Part shown: positions 38,954-47,884 of the stretch, piece after piece | Layout of the letters: the number at the start of each line of letters is the position of its first letter | Numbering within the stretch: the first letter of the stretch is position 1 | Assembly: GCA_019359325.1 (NCBI GenBank) | Contig: JAHHHN010000014.1 | Coordinates: 62,001 to 126,000 of the forward strand | Length of the DNA stretch: 64,000 bases | Direction: 5' to 3' | Origin: Mojavia pulchra JT2-VF2 | GTDB lineage: Bacteria > Cyanobacteriota > Cyanobacteriia > Cyanobacteriales > Nostocaceae | Position numbers and translations under genes: made by a program | Notes under the pieces: generated by a model | The model's input: the letters and a program-made list of their open reading frames with translations, nothing else | What the model was told of the DNA's origin: nothing | The model's database searches: none

Positions 38954-39203
38954 AGATTATCTCTCAAATTTTCCGGTACGGCCAGCCTAGAGGTTTCGGG
39001 TAGCGGATTTATTTTATCGTCAAATTGTAATCGTACTGTTACTTGACTTAAAATACCTCAAACCTTACACCCAAAGATTACCGTCGTAGTGATTTTAGTG
39101 CAATTTTTTGACAGTGCGTCTATTATTTATAATTTTCCAAATGAGTAATGGGGCACACGTAAATTACATTAATTGAGTAGCCGTCATCTACAAAGGAAAA
39201 ACT

Positions 39204-40211
39204 ATGTCATCTGGAAAGCCCACTATTTTGGTAACAGGGGGAGCTGGATATATTGGTTCTCATACAGTGCTTGCTTTGTTGCAAGCGGGTTATGACGTGG
39301 TAGTGCTGGATAATCTCGTGTATGGGCATCGTGACTTATTAGAGAAAGTTTTACAGATAGAGCTTGTAGTAGGTGATACAGCTGATCGCGCTCTACTGGA
39401 TCAAATATTTCAAACCCATGATATTGCCGCAGTTATGCACTTTTCTGCCTATGCATACGTCGGAGAATCGGTCACAGACCCTGCTAAATACTACCGCAAC
39501 AACGTTCTGGGAACCCTGACACTGTTAGAGGCAATGTTGGCAGCCTCTGTTAAAAAATTTGTATTTTCTTCTACTTGTGCAACTTATGGCGTGCCGGAAG
39601 TTGTGCCCATCCCAGAAAACCATCCCCAAAATCCGATTAATCCCTATGGCGCGACCAAGTTAATGGTAGAGCGGATTTTATCTGACTTCGATGTTGCTTA
39701 TAGTCTAAAATCAGTGCGTTTTCGCTACTTCAATGCTGCCGGTGCTGATCCGAATGGTTTACTTGGTGAGGATCACAACCCAGAAACTCATTTAATCCCC
39801 TTGGTACTGCTGACAGCTTTAGGCAAGCGCGAATATATCTCCATTTTTGGTACTGATTATCCTACACCAGATGGTACTTGCATTCGAGATTACATTCATG
39901 TGAGTGATTTGGCAGATGCCCATGTTTTAGGGTTGGAATATCTTTTAAAAGGCAGTGACAGCGAAGTTTTCAATTTAGGTAATGGCAGCGGTTTCTCTGT
40001 TAGAGAAGTAATTGCTGCTGCCGAGCAGGTGACAGGGGTGACGATTCCAGTGCAAGAGAGCGATCGCCGTCCCGGTGATCCACCATCTCTGATTGGCAGT
40101 AGTGAGAAAGCTAGAAAAATCTTAGGCTGGCAACCTCAGTATCCATCAATCAAAGATATTGTTTTTCATGCCTGGCAATGGCATCAACAGCGACACAAAG
40201 ATGAGTGCTGA
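39204..40211 (+). CDS. galE: UDP-glucose 4-epimerase
   Basis: GalE interconverts UDP-glucose and UDP-galactose and supplies UDP-galactose for surface polysaccharide. It has the NAD motif TGGAGYIGSHTV, VLDNLVYGH, the catalytic SSTCATYG and YGATK (Tyr-x-x-x-Lys), RYFNAAGADP and HVSDLADAHVLGLEYL. Length (335) is typical. The ATG at 39204 follows an AAAGGAAAAACT ribosome-binding region. Related epimerases for UDP-arabinose or UDP-GlcNAc cannot be fully excluded. Confidence 0.93.
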   Translation: MSSGKPTILVTGGAGYIGSHTVLALLQAGYDVVVLDNLVYGHRDLLEKVLQIELVVGDTADRALLDQIFQTHDIAAVMHFSAYAYVGESVTDPAKYYRNNVLGTLTLLEAMLAASVKKFVFSSTCATYGVPEVVPIPENHPQNPINPYGATKLMVERILSDFDVAYSLKSVRFRYFNAAGADPNGLLGEDHNPETHLIPLVLLTALGKREYISIFGTDYPTPDGTCIRDYIHVSDLADAHVLGLEYLLKGSDSEVFNLGNGSGFSVREVIAAAEQVTGVTIPVQESDRRPGDPPSLIGSSEKARKILGWQPQYPSIKDIVFHAWQWHQQRHKDEC

Positions 40212-40259
40212 GTGCTGAGTGGGGAGTGCCCAATAATGCCTAATCCCCAATGCCCAATC

Positions 40260-40889
40260 TTAGTCTCTACCAGATGTTTGCCGTTGCACAACGAATATCA
40301 AAATACCAGTGGTTGCCAGAATTGCTGAGGCGATCGCCCACAACGGTAACGATTGAAATTCAGTTTCTACTACATCGTTATTGACATCTTGCATCTTTCG
40401 TGAATTGTTTGCTGAACCAGATGCCACGGTAACTTCAAACTTTAGCTCAAAAGGTTTGAAATTTCCTCCCGCAGTCGGTTTACCACTCAGATGCAGCTGA
40501 TAAGCTCCAGGTTTGGGAAATGTAATTTCTGCACCTGGTGTGCCTTGATATCGCTCAGCTGTCACAGGTTTTAACTTTGGCTCTAGCAGTGCCGGTTCTC
40601 CAGATATATGGGGTTCGGCATGAACTGCCAACTGGCAATTACACTCTTTGAGGGCAATAACCTTTCCTCCTTTGCGGGTGAGGGCAAACCAGGCTTGTGC
40701 GGGTTTCCCAGCTACAGGATTATCATTTGGTTCAATATGCAGTGTACCGCCAACATCTGCCGATATTTTGAGCGTATGGGCAGAGGTAGGGTGAAGATGA
40801 GTTGATATAGCCAACATAAAGGCTAATAGCTGACTCACCTTCAGTACAGCAGAAATAGGAGCTTTAGCGTGACTTGCTTGGCGGGACAT
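40260..40889 (-). CDS. Exported protein, partner of the SafE-like gene
   Basis: This 209-residue protein has an N-terminal signal segment (LKVSQLLAFMLAISTHLHPTSA) and a mainly beta domain with AWFALTRKGGKVI, CNCQLAVHAE and PGAYQLHLSGKP. A C-terminal membrane helix (LWAIASAILATTGILIFVVQ) ends it. The layout resembles YtkA/FixH-type periplasmic beta-sandwich proteins linked to copper or oxidase handling, but the match is only structural by eye. The CNC and His residues could bind a metal. It overlaps the upstream SafE-like gene by 26 bp, so the two are probably translated together. Confidence 0.7.
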   Translation of the reverse strand: MSRQASHAKAPISAVLKVSQLLAFMLAISTHLHPTSAHTLKISADVGGTLHIEPNDNPVAGKPAQAWFALTRKGGKVIALKECNCQLAVHAEPHISGEPALLEPKLKPVTAERYQGTPGAEITFPKPGAYQLHLSGKPTAGGNFKPFELKFEVTVASGSANNSRKMQDVNNDVVETEFQSLPLWAIASAILATTGILIFVVQRQTSGRD

Positions 40890-42090
40890 ACAATTTTGCT
40901 ATGGTTAACCTTGACCAAAAACAGCGCGAACGCACCAGCAACACACACAGAGTCAAAAACCCTATGAGCGCTGCTGCTAATTTATTCCCCCCATTTGATT
41001 GTAAAGAACCCAGGTAATGGGAACCAATCAAAATCGCATGAATCACACTCAAGAGTAAAGCTGGCACACTCAATAAATGAATCTGCCGCCAACGCTTACC
41101 CAAAGATTTCTGTAATGAGTCAAAACTTGTTAACGCAGCGGGAGTCATCAAAACTAATGCTACAACACCCGCAGCCATGCCCCACTGAAACTCTAGCGGC
41201 AAGAACCAGAAGGCGGCAAAATTCCATTGCAGCGAATGTTCTATCATGTGGACAGTGTGAACCACAGACAGCACAAAAGCGCCGACCCCCAAAGCCCGAC
41301 GGTAACGCAGGGGTGATGCCCACAAACCACTAATCGGACGAGCAATTAGGGCTAATATCAAGCAGATTAATGCGGCGTGTCCGGTGTAATCTACCATTGT
41401 GTCGCCAGTTCGCAGCAAAGTGATTACGCCAATGGCGAGAGTTACCCAACCGCCGAGGCGAAACAATTGGCTACGCTTGTTTTGACTAACTAAAGAGGTG
41501 GAAACGCCTACACCTAACATAGTAGGTAGAGTTCCCAAGCCAAAAGCCAGCATGGTTGCCGCACCCATCCATAAATTACCTGTTTGGGCAGCTTTAATCT
41601 GGGCAGCATACAGGAAACCACAAGGCATCAAACCCCAAGTCATCCCCAAAAGTGCTGGCGTCCACCATTTGGTTTGTAATGAAAGCTTGACCATTCCCGC
41701 ACTCAGGCGATCATGTAAACTTGCTTGTAATAACGGGTGTAACACGGGAATTCGAGGCAGCAGGTTAGGTTTGACTTGTCCTAACCCAAACCAAATCAGC
41801 ATTACACCAGTAATAATTGCTATCCAGCGGCGTAAGTCGCTGCCAATACCCGCTAGCTGTCCACCCTCCAGCAACACTGAACCCAGCGCTCCAATACCAG
41901 CACCGACTAGAACATAGCTCAACATCCGCCCTAGATTCAGCAAGGTATGAAATTTTAATTGCTGTCGCCAATCAGGAGTTCCCTGCTGATGAGATAGGGA
42001 GAATGCCATTGTTAGAGGGCCACACATCCCAAAACAATGTCCAAAACTGCCCAGGAGCCCCAGGAGCATAATGAGTAATAAATCTAACAT
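40864..42090 (-). CDS. SafE/UreH-type membrane protein with C-terminal extension
   Basis: The N-terminal half (about residues 1-230) is a six-helix SafE/UreH/DsbD-like domain with the signature GSFGHCFGMCGPL (His18, Cys19, Cys23) and MTWGLMPCGFLYAA with another Cys. The C-terminal half (about 235-405) adds about five helices, with HTVHMIEHSLQWN and SVPALLLSVIHAILIGSHYLG, in which several His may bind haem or metal. Such proteins are usually linked to copper or redox maturation of oxidases. It overlaps its downstream partner gene. ATG at 42088-42090. Confidence 0.8.
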   Translation of the reverse strand: MLDLLLIMLLGLLGSFGHCFGMCGPLTMAFSLSHQQGTPDWRQQLKFHTLLNLGRMLSYVLVGAGIGALGSVLLEGGQLAGIGSDLRRWIAIITGVMLIWFGLGQVKPNLLPRIPVLHPLLQASLHDRLSAGMVKLSLQTKWWTPALLGMTWGLMPCGFLYAAQIKAAQTGNLWMGAATMLAFGLGTLPTMLGVGVSTSLVSQNKRSQLFRLGGWVTLAIGVITLLRTGDTMVDYTGHAALICLILALIARPISGLWASPLRYRRALGVGAFVLSVVHTVHMIEHSLQWNFAAFWFLPLEFQWGMAAGVVALVLMTPAALTSFDSLQKSLGKRWRQIHLLSVPALLLSVIHAILIGSHYLGSLQSNGGNKLAAALIGFLTLCVLLVRSRCFWSRLTIAKLYVPPSKSR

Positions 42091-42205
42091 AGATAAAGTC
42101 CTGAGTCCTCAGTTCTGAGTTTTGAGTGGAAGAATGAAGAAATTGTTTTCTTTTTATTTTCCTTTCTTTCTCAGCACTCAGTACTCCGTACTCAGTACTG
42201 TTATA
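42091..42205. repeat. CTGAGTCCTCAGTTCTGAG / CTCAGCACTCAGTACTC fold-back repeat
   Basis: Left units CTGAGTCCTCAGTTCTGAG (about 42101-42119) and right units CTCAGCACTCAGTACTCCGT (about 42173-42192) are the GTGCTGAG family again, around a central AT-rich stretch. It is upstream of both divergent genes, so it is not a terminator here. Confidence 0.75.
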
Positions 42206-42303
42206 GTGCGGAACTTTAAGTTAATTCGTCTACTGTGTCAAAAGACGCGTTGTCAAACTTGGTGTTTACGCTACCTTAAATCTGAGAAGCTGAGATAAAT
42301 CAG

Positions 42304-43359
42304 ATGAAAAAATGGATTTGGCTGGTGCTGTTGCTCTTGGCGGTAGTTGTAGTTGTAGGGACAAAAGGAACTGCCAAGAATGGATTCTTTGAGCAGCAAT
42401 CCTCGCCAGTAATTGTTGAGAGCGTTCCAGCCGAAAATTCTCCATCAAGGGAATCTAAGCCAGTTTTTAATGAACTGCAAGTGTCTGCTGACAAGCTACT
42501 CACCCACATTCAAAAGTTGAATTTTCAGCGTTACACGATCGCACAGCGATCGCGTACTCGCACTTATATTACAACTGAACTGAGAAAATTAGGCTGGGCA
42601 CCCAAGCTGGAAAAGTTCTCTGATGGTGTTAACATCTTTGCCGAACGACAGGGAACCCAAAAAACAGCGGGAGCCATTCTCGTAGCAGCACATTATGACA
42701 CTGTTGCTGGCTCTCCAGGAGCCGATGACAATGCCAGTGGTGTAGCTGTAGTGCTGGAAGTTGCCAGACTTCTCGGTTCACAACCAACACCAAGGACGTT
42801 GCAGCTAGCTTTTTTTGATCAAGAGGAAGCGGGACTTTTGGGTAGTAAAGCTTTTGTGAACAAAACAGCACGGTTACAAAACCTCCGCGGTGTCATTGTT
42901 ATGGACATGGTGGGTTATGCTTGCTACACTGCCGGATGCCAAAAATATCCCACTGGTTTACCTATCACTCCACCTAGCGATAAGGGTGACTTTTTAGTAG
43001 CAGTAGGCGATGCGGAACACTTGCCTTTGCTGAATGCCTTTCAAAATTCACAGATGTTTCCCCCAACCGCCTTCAACAAAGAGAATTCCAACCTACCAGC
43101 AGTCCTGACATTGCCTATTCCTCTAAAAGGCTTGCTGACACCTGATACCCTACGCAGTGACCATGCACCATTTTGGTATCAAGGAGTAGGTGCAGTGCTA
43201 GTAACTGATACTGCTAATCTCCGTACTCCTCACTACCATCAATCTAGCGATATTCCAGCTACAATTGACCGTTCTTTCTTCATAGGTTCAGCCCAGATTG
43301 TGCTGAATGCAACTAATACATTGTTAGAGAATGAGGGTGATTTAGCAACTCAACAATAA
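42304..43359 (+). CDS. M28-family zinc peptidase
   Basis: The 351-residue protein begins with a signal or anchor helix (KWIWLVLLLLAVVVVVG). The M28 aminopeptidase domain has VAAHYDTVAGSPGADDNASGVAVVLEVARLLG (metal-binding His and Asp with the bridging Asp), FFDQEEAGLLGSKAFV (catalytic Glu and metal Glu) and DMVGYACYTAGC. A late SDHAPFWYQGVGAVLVTDT carries another metal His. It likely removes N-terminal residues from peptides outside the cytoplasm. A DUF6888-type gene follows closely on the same strand. Confidence 0.93.
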   Translation: MKKWIWLVLLLLAVVVVVGTKGTAKNGFFEQQSSPVIVESVPAENSPSRESKPVFNELQVSADKLLTHIQKLNFQRYTIAQRSRTRTYITTELRKLGWAPKLEKFSDGVNIFAERQGTQKTAGAILVAAHYDTVAGSPGADDNASGVAVVLEVARLLGSQPTPRTLQLAFFDQEEAGLLGSKAFVNKTARLQNLRGVIVMDMVGYACYTAGCQKYPTGLPITPPSDKGDFLVAVGDAEHLPLLNAFQNSQMFPPTAFNKENSNLPAVLTLPIPLKGLLTPDTLRSDHAPFWYQGVGAVLVTDTANLRTPHYHQSSDIPATIDRSFFIGSAQIVLNATNTLLENEGDLATQQ

Positions 43360-43467
43360 TTTGGAATGAACTCGGGATTGCTAAAACAAATGTCAGAGGT
43401 TTTCAGCAATCTGCTGAGGATTAGCTTTTTGGTAGGCTGTGCTTGGTGTATTGTGAGGATCTGTTTC

Positions 43468-43650
43468 TTGCCAACGAAAAAACAGTCAGATGCAGCAATA
43501 TTTCTCTGCCAATTGCTCTCCAATTTGTATCAGCCCATTCAAATCTTTCGTTACGACCAAAAGTTAAAAACGCTTTACGTTCAAGCTGGTAGAGCAGATG
43601 AGATTGCGGTGATAATTAATCAAGATGGAAATTGGAACTTTGTCTTATGA
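43468..43650 (+). CDS. DUF6888-type small protein
   Basis: The conserved block is FLCQLLSNLYQPIQIFRYDQKLKTLYVQAGRADEIAVIINQDGNWNF, which I recognise as the cyanobacterial DUF6888 family. Members normally start just before this block. An in-frame TTG at 43468-43470, with GTGAGGAT ahead of it, gives MPTKKQSDAAIF and fits that better. The frame is also open back to an ATG at 43366, 7 bp after the M28 stop, which would add 34 residues (LLKQMSEVFSNLL...). No function is known to me. Stop codon and the next start overlap (ATGA). Confidence 0.7.
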   Translation: MPTKKQSDAAIFLCQLLSNLYQPIQIFRYDQKLKTLYVQAGRADEIAVIINQDGNWNFVL

Positions 43651-43856
43651 TGCAGAACCTTAGCCAAATGACCAATACTGAGCTAAAACGTTTCCTGTCA
43701 GAAAACCGTAACAATGAAGAAGCATTTCGTGCAGCGTTAGAAGTTTTGATGAGTCGTCGTGACCCAGCGACACAGCAACCTTACCCCTTTGACTTAGAAA
43801 ACCCTGAGACTCAAGTGGAAGCTCTTTTGAGAGAGAAACTTGCTCAGTCTGAGTGA
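43647..43856 (+). CDS. DUF6887-type small protein
   Basis: This 69-residue acidic helical protein has MTNTELKRFLSENRNNEEAFRAALEVLMSRRDP, the hallmark of the DUF6887 family as I recognise it. The start ATG at 43647 overlaps the TGA of the DUF6888 gene (ATGA), which indicates coupled translation. DUF6887 and DUF6888 genes usually occur as a pair in cyanobacteria. The pairing suggests a two-component module, perhaps a toxin-antitoxin-like or adaptor pair, but I have no evidence for either. Confidence 0.75.
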   Translation: MMQNLSQMTNTELKRFLSENRNNEEAFRAALEVLMSRRDPATQQPYPFDLENPETQVEALLREKLAQSE

Positions 43857-43998
43857 TCAAGTAGAAAATTCTCAGCCGTATGATGATCCAGCCTACTATC
43901 TCGATCAGGTGGGAAAGTACTACTGGTTTGATTTCGATGTTGTTTGTCCAAATGAAGAACTGTTGCAGTTACGTATGGTTTTTAATCATTTATCTTGA
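43840..43998 (+). CDS. Possible 52-codon gene overlapping DUF6887
   Basis: A frame with a TTG start at 43840 continues beyond the DUF6887 stop and encodes a protein-like segment (SQPYDDPAYYLDQVGKYYWFDFDVVCPNEELLQLR), rich in aromatic and acidic residues. It overlaps DUF6887 by 17 bp and ends 13 bp inside the convergent gene. No family is recognised. The composition is more protein-like than chance frames of this size. No canonical start supports it, so it may be a third member of the module or an old C-terminal part of DUF6887. Confidence 0.35.
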   Translation: MLSLSDQVENSQPYDDPAYYLDQVGKYYWFDFDVVCPNEELLQLRMVFNHLS

Positions 43999-44426
43999 GG
44001 TTGAGGATAGGTTAAAGTCCAGTTCTGTTTATCATTGATTTGCCCGTACAAACCTTGCAGGATTAGTCGCAGTGCAGTACGAGTTCTCATGTAATCTCTC
44101 ACCAAATGAGTTCCTGGCTCGGTAAAGATGTCATCATAGTTTTGGCTGTAGCCAAATGGCTTGGAACAGTCGCTACCAGCACCTTTGACTGTTAATACAA
44201 AAAATGGGGTTTCCTTAAATTCATTGGGAACCATAAAGATTCCATATACTTGGTGTTCACCACGCCACGGTTGAACAACAACTTTAGTGGCTTGTACTTG
44301 GTATTTTCTGATTTTTGATGCTAGAAAAGCTTCTGAATTGCAATCAGAATCATTTACGGGCCACCATAGAACAACGATACTTAGTGAAAGCAGCACAATT
44401 AAAATATAGGTAAGTTGGCGACGCAT
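43986..44426 (-). CDS. Hypothetical membrane-anchored protein
   Basis: From the ATG at 44424-44426 (MRRQLTYIL) the protein has 146 residues, with one N-terminal membrane helix (LTYILIVLLSLSIVVLWWP). The remainder is a soluble exported domain with two Cys (SDCNSEAFL, GSDCSKPFGY) that could form a disulfide. An upstream ATG at 44456 adds ten residues and is possible. I recognise no family. The gene converges on the small ORF at 43840 with a short overlap. Confidence 0.65.
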   Translation of the reverse strand: MRRQLTYILIVLLSLSIVVLWWPVNDSDCNSEAFLASKIRKYQVQATKVVVQPWRGEHQVYGIFMVPNEFKETPFFVLTVKGAGSDCSKPFGYSQNYDDIFTEPGTHLVRDYMRTRTALRLILQGLYGQINDKQNWTLTYPQPQDK

Positions 44427-44456
44427 AAAGTAGAGTTCTTGCAAAAGTCCAAACAT

Positions 44457-44831
44457 TAATAATTAACCGCCGATAAACGCCGAATCAGTAGCAAAATATA
44501 GCAATCCAATTTAATCCCTGAATCGCTCGTAGAGACAGCAAACAGGGAAGAAAGAATAAAGGTATACTGAGTTTTTTTAAAAATTAAATAGGAGTCCTAT
44601 AAAATTCCTATATTTACCAAACCATTAGTGAATAGACTGACATTTTTTATTGAAATTATTCAACACAAAGGTACACAAGGTTTGGGTAACGGCAATTTCA
44701 AGGCCTTGTTTGAAGCGATCAAGCGTGAAAAAGGCGAACGTGGGAATTTATAGCACTCTGTGATTTTTTGCAAAGTAGAGTAGTCAAGTACACGGATATC
44801 AGCTATATTCCCCTCAGCATGGTAACCAAAG
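44457..44831. other. AT-rich intergenic region upstream of the DUF1400 hydrolase
   Basis: The region holds promoters of the divergent genes at 43986 and 44832. An open frame on the minus strand (44660-44872) overlaps the hydrolase start. It has no domain character apart from a Pro/Leu-rich end, so I do not call it. No repeat or hairpin stands out. Confidence 0.35.
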
Positions 44832-46487
44832 ATGTTCATGAGACGAAGCTGGAAAAGTCTAAAGACAATCACAGGTTTGTTTTGCGCGATCGCACTTACA
44901 CAGTTTTTTGGAGCAAATACTTCTGCACAAGCAGCTGATACGGTTATAGTACGTCTTGGTCTGTTTGCAGAATCTATCTCTCTTAGCGACTTAGAAAGTG
45001 CTGCGGCAACTGGAGAATTTCCGAGAAATTTAGCTTTTTACACCAACAATTTATCAGAACAAGACCGCCGCTTAATTTTGGGGGCACTACAGACGAGGAT
45101 TCCACTAAATGTTGTGACCGTTAGTCGGTTACTTAATACGCAGATTGGTACAACAATTCTTAACGATCTGGCAACTGCTATAGTGCGAGAGGACAAAGCT
45201 GGAGCGCAAGCACTAAGAGCGGGATTTGTATTAGGCTCTACTGCACCTAAAGGACTTTCTATATTATCTTTTATTGCCGCCTATCCCAGTAAACGCCTAG
45301 AAATTAATTTGCCGCAAGCATTTACAGTTGCAAAAAACTTGAACTCAAGTTTTTGGCTCACTCAACAGTTTATGTTGGCGATCGCGCCCTTACTCGAACC
45401 CAGTAAACCTCAAACATCTTTTCCTTTTGATCCTAGCCAACCTGGAAGCGCGCAAGTACAGGTACTCAACTTAAAGTTGAATGATCAAAAGCGCGATCGC
45501 AACATTCCAGTAGATATTTATTGGTCAACTGCTGTAACTCCCGACAAACCTTTACTTGTCTTTAGCCACGGTTTAGGCTCAGTCCGTACAGACTTGCGCT
45601 ATCTAGCAGAACATCTAGCATCCCACGGATATACAGTAGCAGCTTTAGAACATCCTGGTAGTAATGAGACAAATACTAACTTAGCAATACAAAACAAAAC
45701 CAGGCTTTTAAAACCCCAAGAGTTTTTAGATCGTCCCAAAGATATTAGTTTTGTCCTTGATCAACTCGAAAAACTCAACCAAACAGCCAATAACCCACTA
45801 CAGGGAAAACTCGCTACTAATAACGCGATGGTAATTGGCTATTCATTCGGTGGCGGTACAGCCTTAGCAATCGCTGGAGCCGAGTTACAACTAGAACGCC
45901 TCAAACAACGGTGTAAACAGAATTTGGCTGTGTTGAGTCTGGGTGAAACTGTTCAATGTCTTGCCCAAGAATTACCAGCAAACAGCTATCAACTGCGTGA
46001 TACAAGAATAAAACAGGCGATCGCTCTTAGTCCTACCACTTCTTTGATGTTTGGCGAAACTGGCTTAACTAAGGTGCAAGTACCCACCCTGATATTAGCA
46101 GGTTCCGCCGATAAAACTGTCCCAGCTTTACCCGAACAGATTGTTGGATTTAGCAAAATCCCATCCCCAAAATGGCTTGTCGGTATTCTTGGGGGTACTC
46201 ATCTAAGTGTAAAAGACCCTAGTACGACTTTGGATCAGCAAGGAAAACCAAATACGCCCCTGTCTGGCGGTGAAGTAGTAGGTGAACAAGCAGCTGACAT
46301 TCGTAAATACTTAAAAGCTATAGCTTTGGCCTTTGCTGCACAGCTGACTCCTGAATCTGAAAAATACGCAATTTTTCTGACCTCAGATTATGCTCAGTTT
46401 GCTTCTACTGCTGCGTTCCCGATTCGCCTAGTTACCGAGATTCCTCCTCAAGCTATGGCAGTGGTAAAACAATTTATAAAACAATAA
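44832..46487 (+). CDS. Exported alpha/beta hydrolase with DUF1400 domain
   Basis: This 551-residue protein starts with a signal peptide (TGLFCAIALTQFFGANTSAQA). The DUF1400 domain follows (about 35-165: VIVRLGLFAESISLSDLESAAATGEFP, RLLNTQIGTTILND). An alpha/beta hydrolase domain has LLVFSHGLGSVRTDLRYLAEHLASHGYTV (oxyanion) and the nucleophile elbow GYSFGGGTALA, with LILAGSADKTVPA (Asp region) and GGTHLS (His). The DUF1400-hydrolase combination is typical of cyanobacteria and its substrate is unknown. The start could be ATG 44832 or 44838. Confidence 0.9.
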   Translation: MFMRRSWKSLKTITGLFCAIALTQFFGANTSAQAADTVIVRLGLFAESISLSDLESAAATGEFPRNLAFYTNNLSEQDRRLILGALQTRIPLNVVTVSRLLNTQIGTTILNDLATAIVREDKAGAQALRAGFVLGSTAPKGLSILSFIAAYPSKRLEINLPQAFTVAKNLNSSFWLTQQFMLAIAPLLEPSKPQTSFPFDPSQPGSAQVQVLNLKLNDQKRDRNIPVDIYWSTAVTPDKPLLVFSHGLGSVRTDLRYLAEHLASHGYTVAALEHPGSNETNTNLAIQNKTRLLKPQEFLDRPKDISFVLDQLEKLNQTANNPLQGKLATNNAMVIGYSFGGGTALAIAGAELQLERLKQRCKQNLAVLSLGETVQCLAQELPANSYQLRDTRIKQAIALSPTTSLMFGETGLTKVQVPTLILAGSADKTVPALPEQIVGFSKIPSPKWLVGILGGTHLSVKDPSTTLDQQGKPNTPLSGGEVVGEQAADIRKYLKAIALAFAAQLTPESEKYAIFLTSDYAQFASTAAFPIRLVTEIPPQAMAVVKQFIKQ

Positions 46488-46597
46488 TCAAATAATTCAG
46501 AATTTAGTTATAGAAACAGTTCTATCTGAGGATAGTCAACCTACAGGAAACTTAAAACTAGTCTTATAGAAGAACTTGTTTAATAAGGTGTAAATGT

Positions 46598-46837
46598 ATG
46601 ACATCAGCAAATTCTCCAGATAATCGCCAAGAAGAGGGTAAATATGATCCTCAAGATAACCCTGGAACCCAAACGACTGTACCAACTACAGAAGAAGGTG
46701 ATACTCCTCTTGATGAGAGATATCGGATGACTGGTCAAGAATCAGGTAGTGAGGTTAGTCAGGGTGCTGAACCTGAAGCGGCTGGGGGTACTGTGACGAC
46801 GCCTGGTCTTCCCAATCAAGGAACGGACTCTCGTTAA
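46598..46837 (+). CDS. Small disordered acidic protein
   Basis: A 79-residue protein very rich in Glu, Asp, Gly, Thr, Pro and Gln (DNPGTQTTVPTTEEGDTPLD) with no hydrophobic core. It is probably intrinsically disordered. It has a clear ATG, but the ribosome-binding site is weak. I recognise no domain. Proteins of this composition in cyanobacteria are often linked to stress or desiccation, but that is inference. Confidence 0.55.
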   Translation: MTSANSPDNRQEEGKYDPQDNPGTQTTVPTTEEGDTPLDERYRMTGQESGSEVSQGAEPEAAGGTVTTPGLPNQGTDSR

Positions 46838-47041
46838 AAAGTTTCTTGAAATTTGATCAGGATTAACGATCGCCTCCGCCTTCACTGTCGCCATAAAATT
46901 TCTGGTTCTATAGTTGTAGGGGTGTTAGGCGATCGCAACTACGATGATCGTCTATTCATAGTCTTGTGTGAAATACTTGATGTAATGCTATTTCCCAGAT
47001 CACCTCTTAGTATCTGTGGTGAAGTTTAAAATTCTAATACA

Positions 47042-47467
47042 CTAAATTTCTTTTTGTAAAAAATATCGTTTATGCCCTTGGGGAAAGTCTTCCAGAACTC
47101 CGAATATTTTATAACCCAAACGTTCGTAAAAACCCAAGGATTGAAAGCTAAATGTATCGAGATAGACATGACCGCAACCACGCACTCTAGCTGCTTCCTC
47201 AGCTTTGAGTATTAGTCGTCTGCCGTAACCTTGACTTCGTAAGTCTTCTGCAACCCACAAGTGAGAGATAAACAACCATCCCCAATGTATTTTGCCAACT
47301 AAGCCGCCAACAATTTCATCGTTAGGATCTCTAATCCAAATAGCTAGCGGATATGCGATGTCCTCTTGCTTCTGACTATTATTGTTGTAGTCAAGAATCT
47401 TACCGATTACAGTACGAATATCTTCTGGATCTGGATGATCCTCAACTGTAAATTTTAGGTGTACCAT
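47042..47467 (-). CDS. GNAT-family N-acetyltransferase
   Basis: This 141-residue protein has the GNAT fold motifs: IVGGLVGKIHWGWLFISHLWVAEDLRSQGYGRRLILKAEEAARVRGC, where QGYGRRL binds the acetyl-CoA pyrophosphate, followed by LDTFSFQSLGFYERLGYKIFG. Substrate is unknown. ATG at 47465-47467 is the start. It is monocistronic between intergenic spacers. Confidence 0.9.
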   Translation of the reverse strand: MVHLKFTVEDHPDPEDIRTVIGKILDYNNNSQKQEDIAYPLAIWIRDPNDEIVGGLVGKIHWGWLFISHLWVAEDLRSQGYGRRLILKAEEAARVRGCGHVYLDTFSFQSLGFYERLGYKIFGVLEDFPQGHKRYFLQKEI

Positions 47468-47581
47468 CTAAATTTCACAGAACAAAATAACGGTAAGAAC
47501 AGCATTTAATCTATCCGCCACTTATTGAAGTCTTAGTTGGCAAATCTTGGAGATACTCCGTCACGCTTCCTTAATAAAAGA

Positions 47582-47740
47582 TTATTTTCTCGCAATTATC
47601 CAAATTGCGTGAACAATCCCAGGAATATAGCCGAAAAAGGTCAAGATGAGATTAATCCAAAAATCTTTACCCAGCCCTACTTGCAAAAATACTCCCAGGG
47701 GGGGTATGAAAATTGCACATAAGATACGAATTAAATCCAT
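47582..47740 (-). CDS. YqaE/Pmp3-family small membrane protein
   Basis: A 52-residue gene shorter than most ORF cut-offs. It encodes two membrane helices and the family pattern MDLIRILCAIFIPPLGVFLQ, then GKDFWINLILTFFGYIPGI and VHAIWIIARK. It is a member of the YqaE/Pmp3/UPF0057 family of stress-induced plasma-membrane proteolipids, which affect membrane potential and salt tolerance in other organisms. A textbook AGGAGG lies six bases before the ATG at 47738-47740. Confidence 0.92.
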   Translation of the reverse strand: MDLIRILCAIFIPPLGVFLQVGLGKDFWINLILTFFGYIPGIVHAIWIIARK

Positions 47741-47884
47741 TGAAACCTCCTGTTGATCTCATAATGAGCAGATTTTTAGTTGTTAGTTAACTAATTCACA
47801 ACTGCTCAGGGATATTTGAATATCTCAAAGATAACATTAGCGAACTCGATGGGTTGCTTTGGTGAGTTCGGTAAACTCTACTTA

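Noticed and set aside
44660-44872. 70-codon minus-strand ORF over the DUF1400 gene start
   Set aside because: It overlaps the signal peptide of a well-supported gene, has a low-complexity end and no family match.
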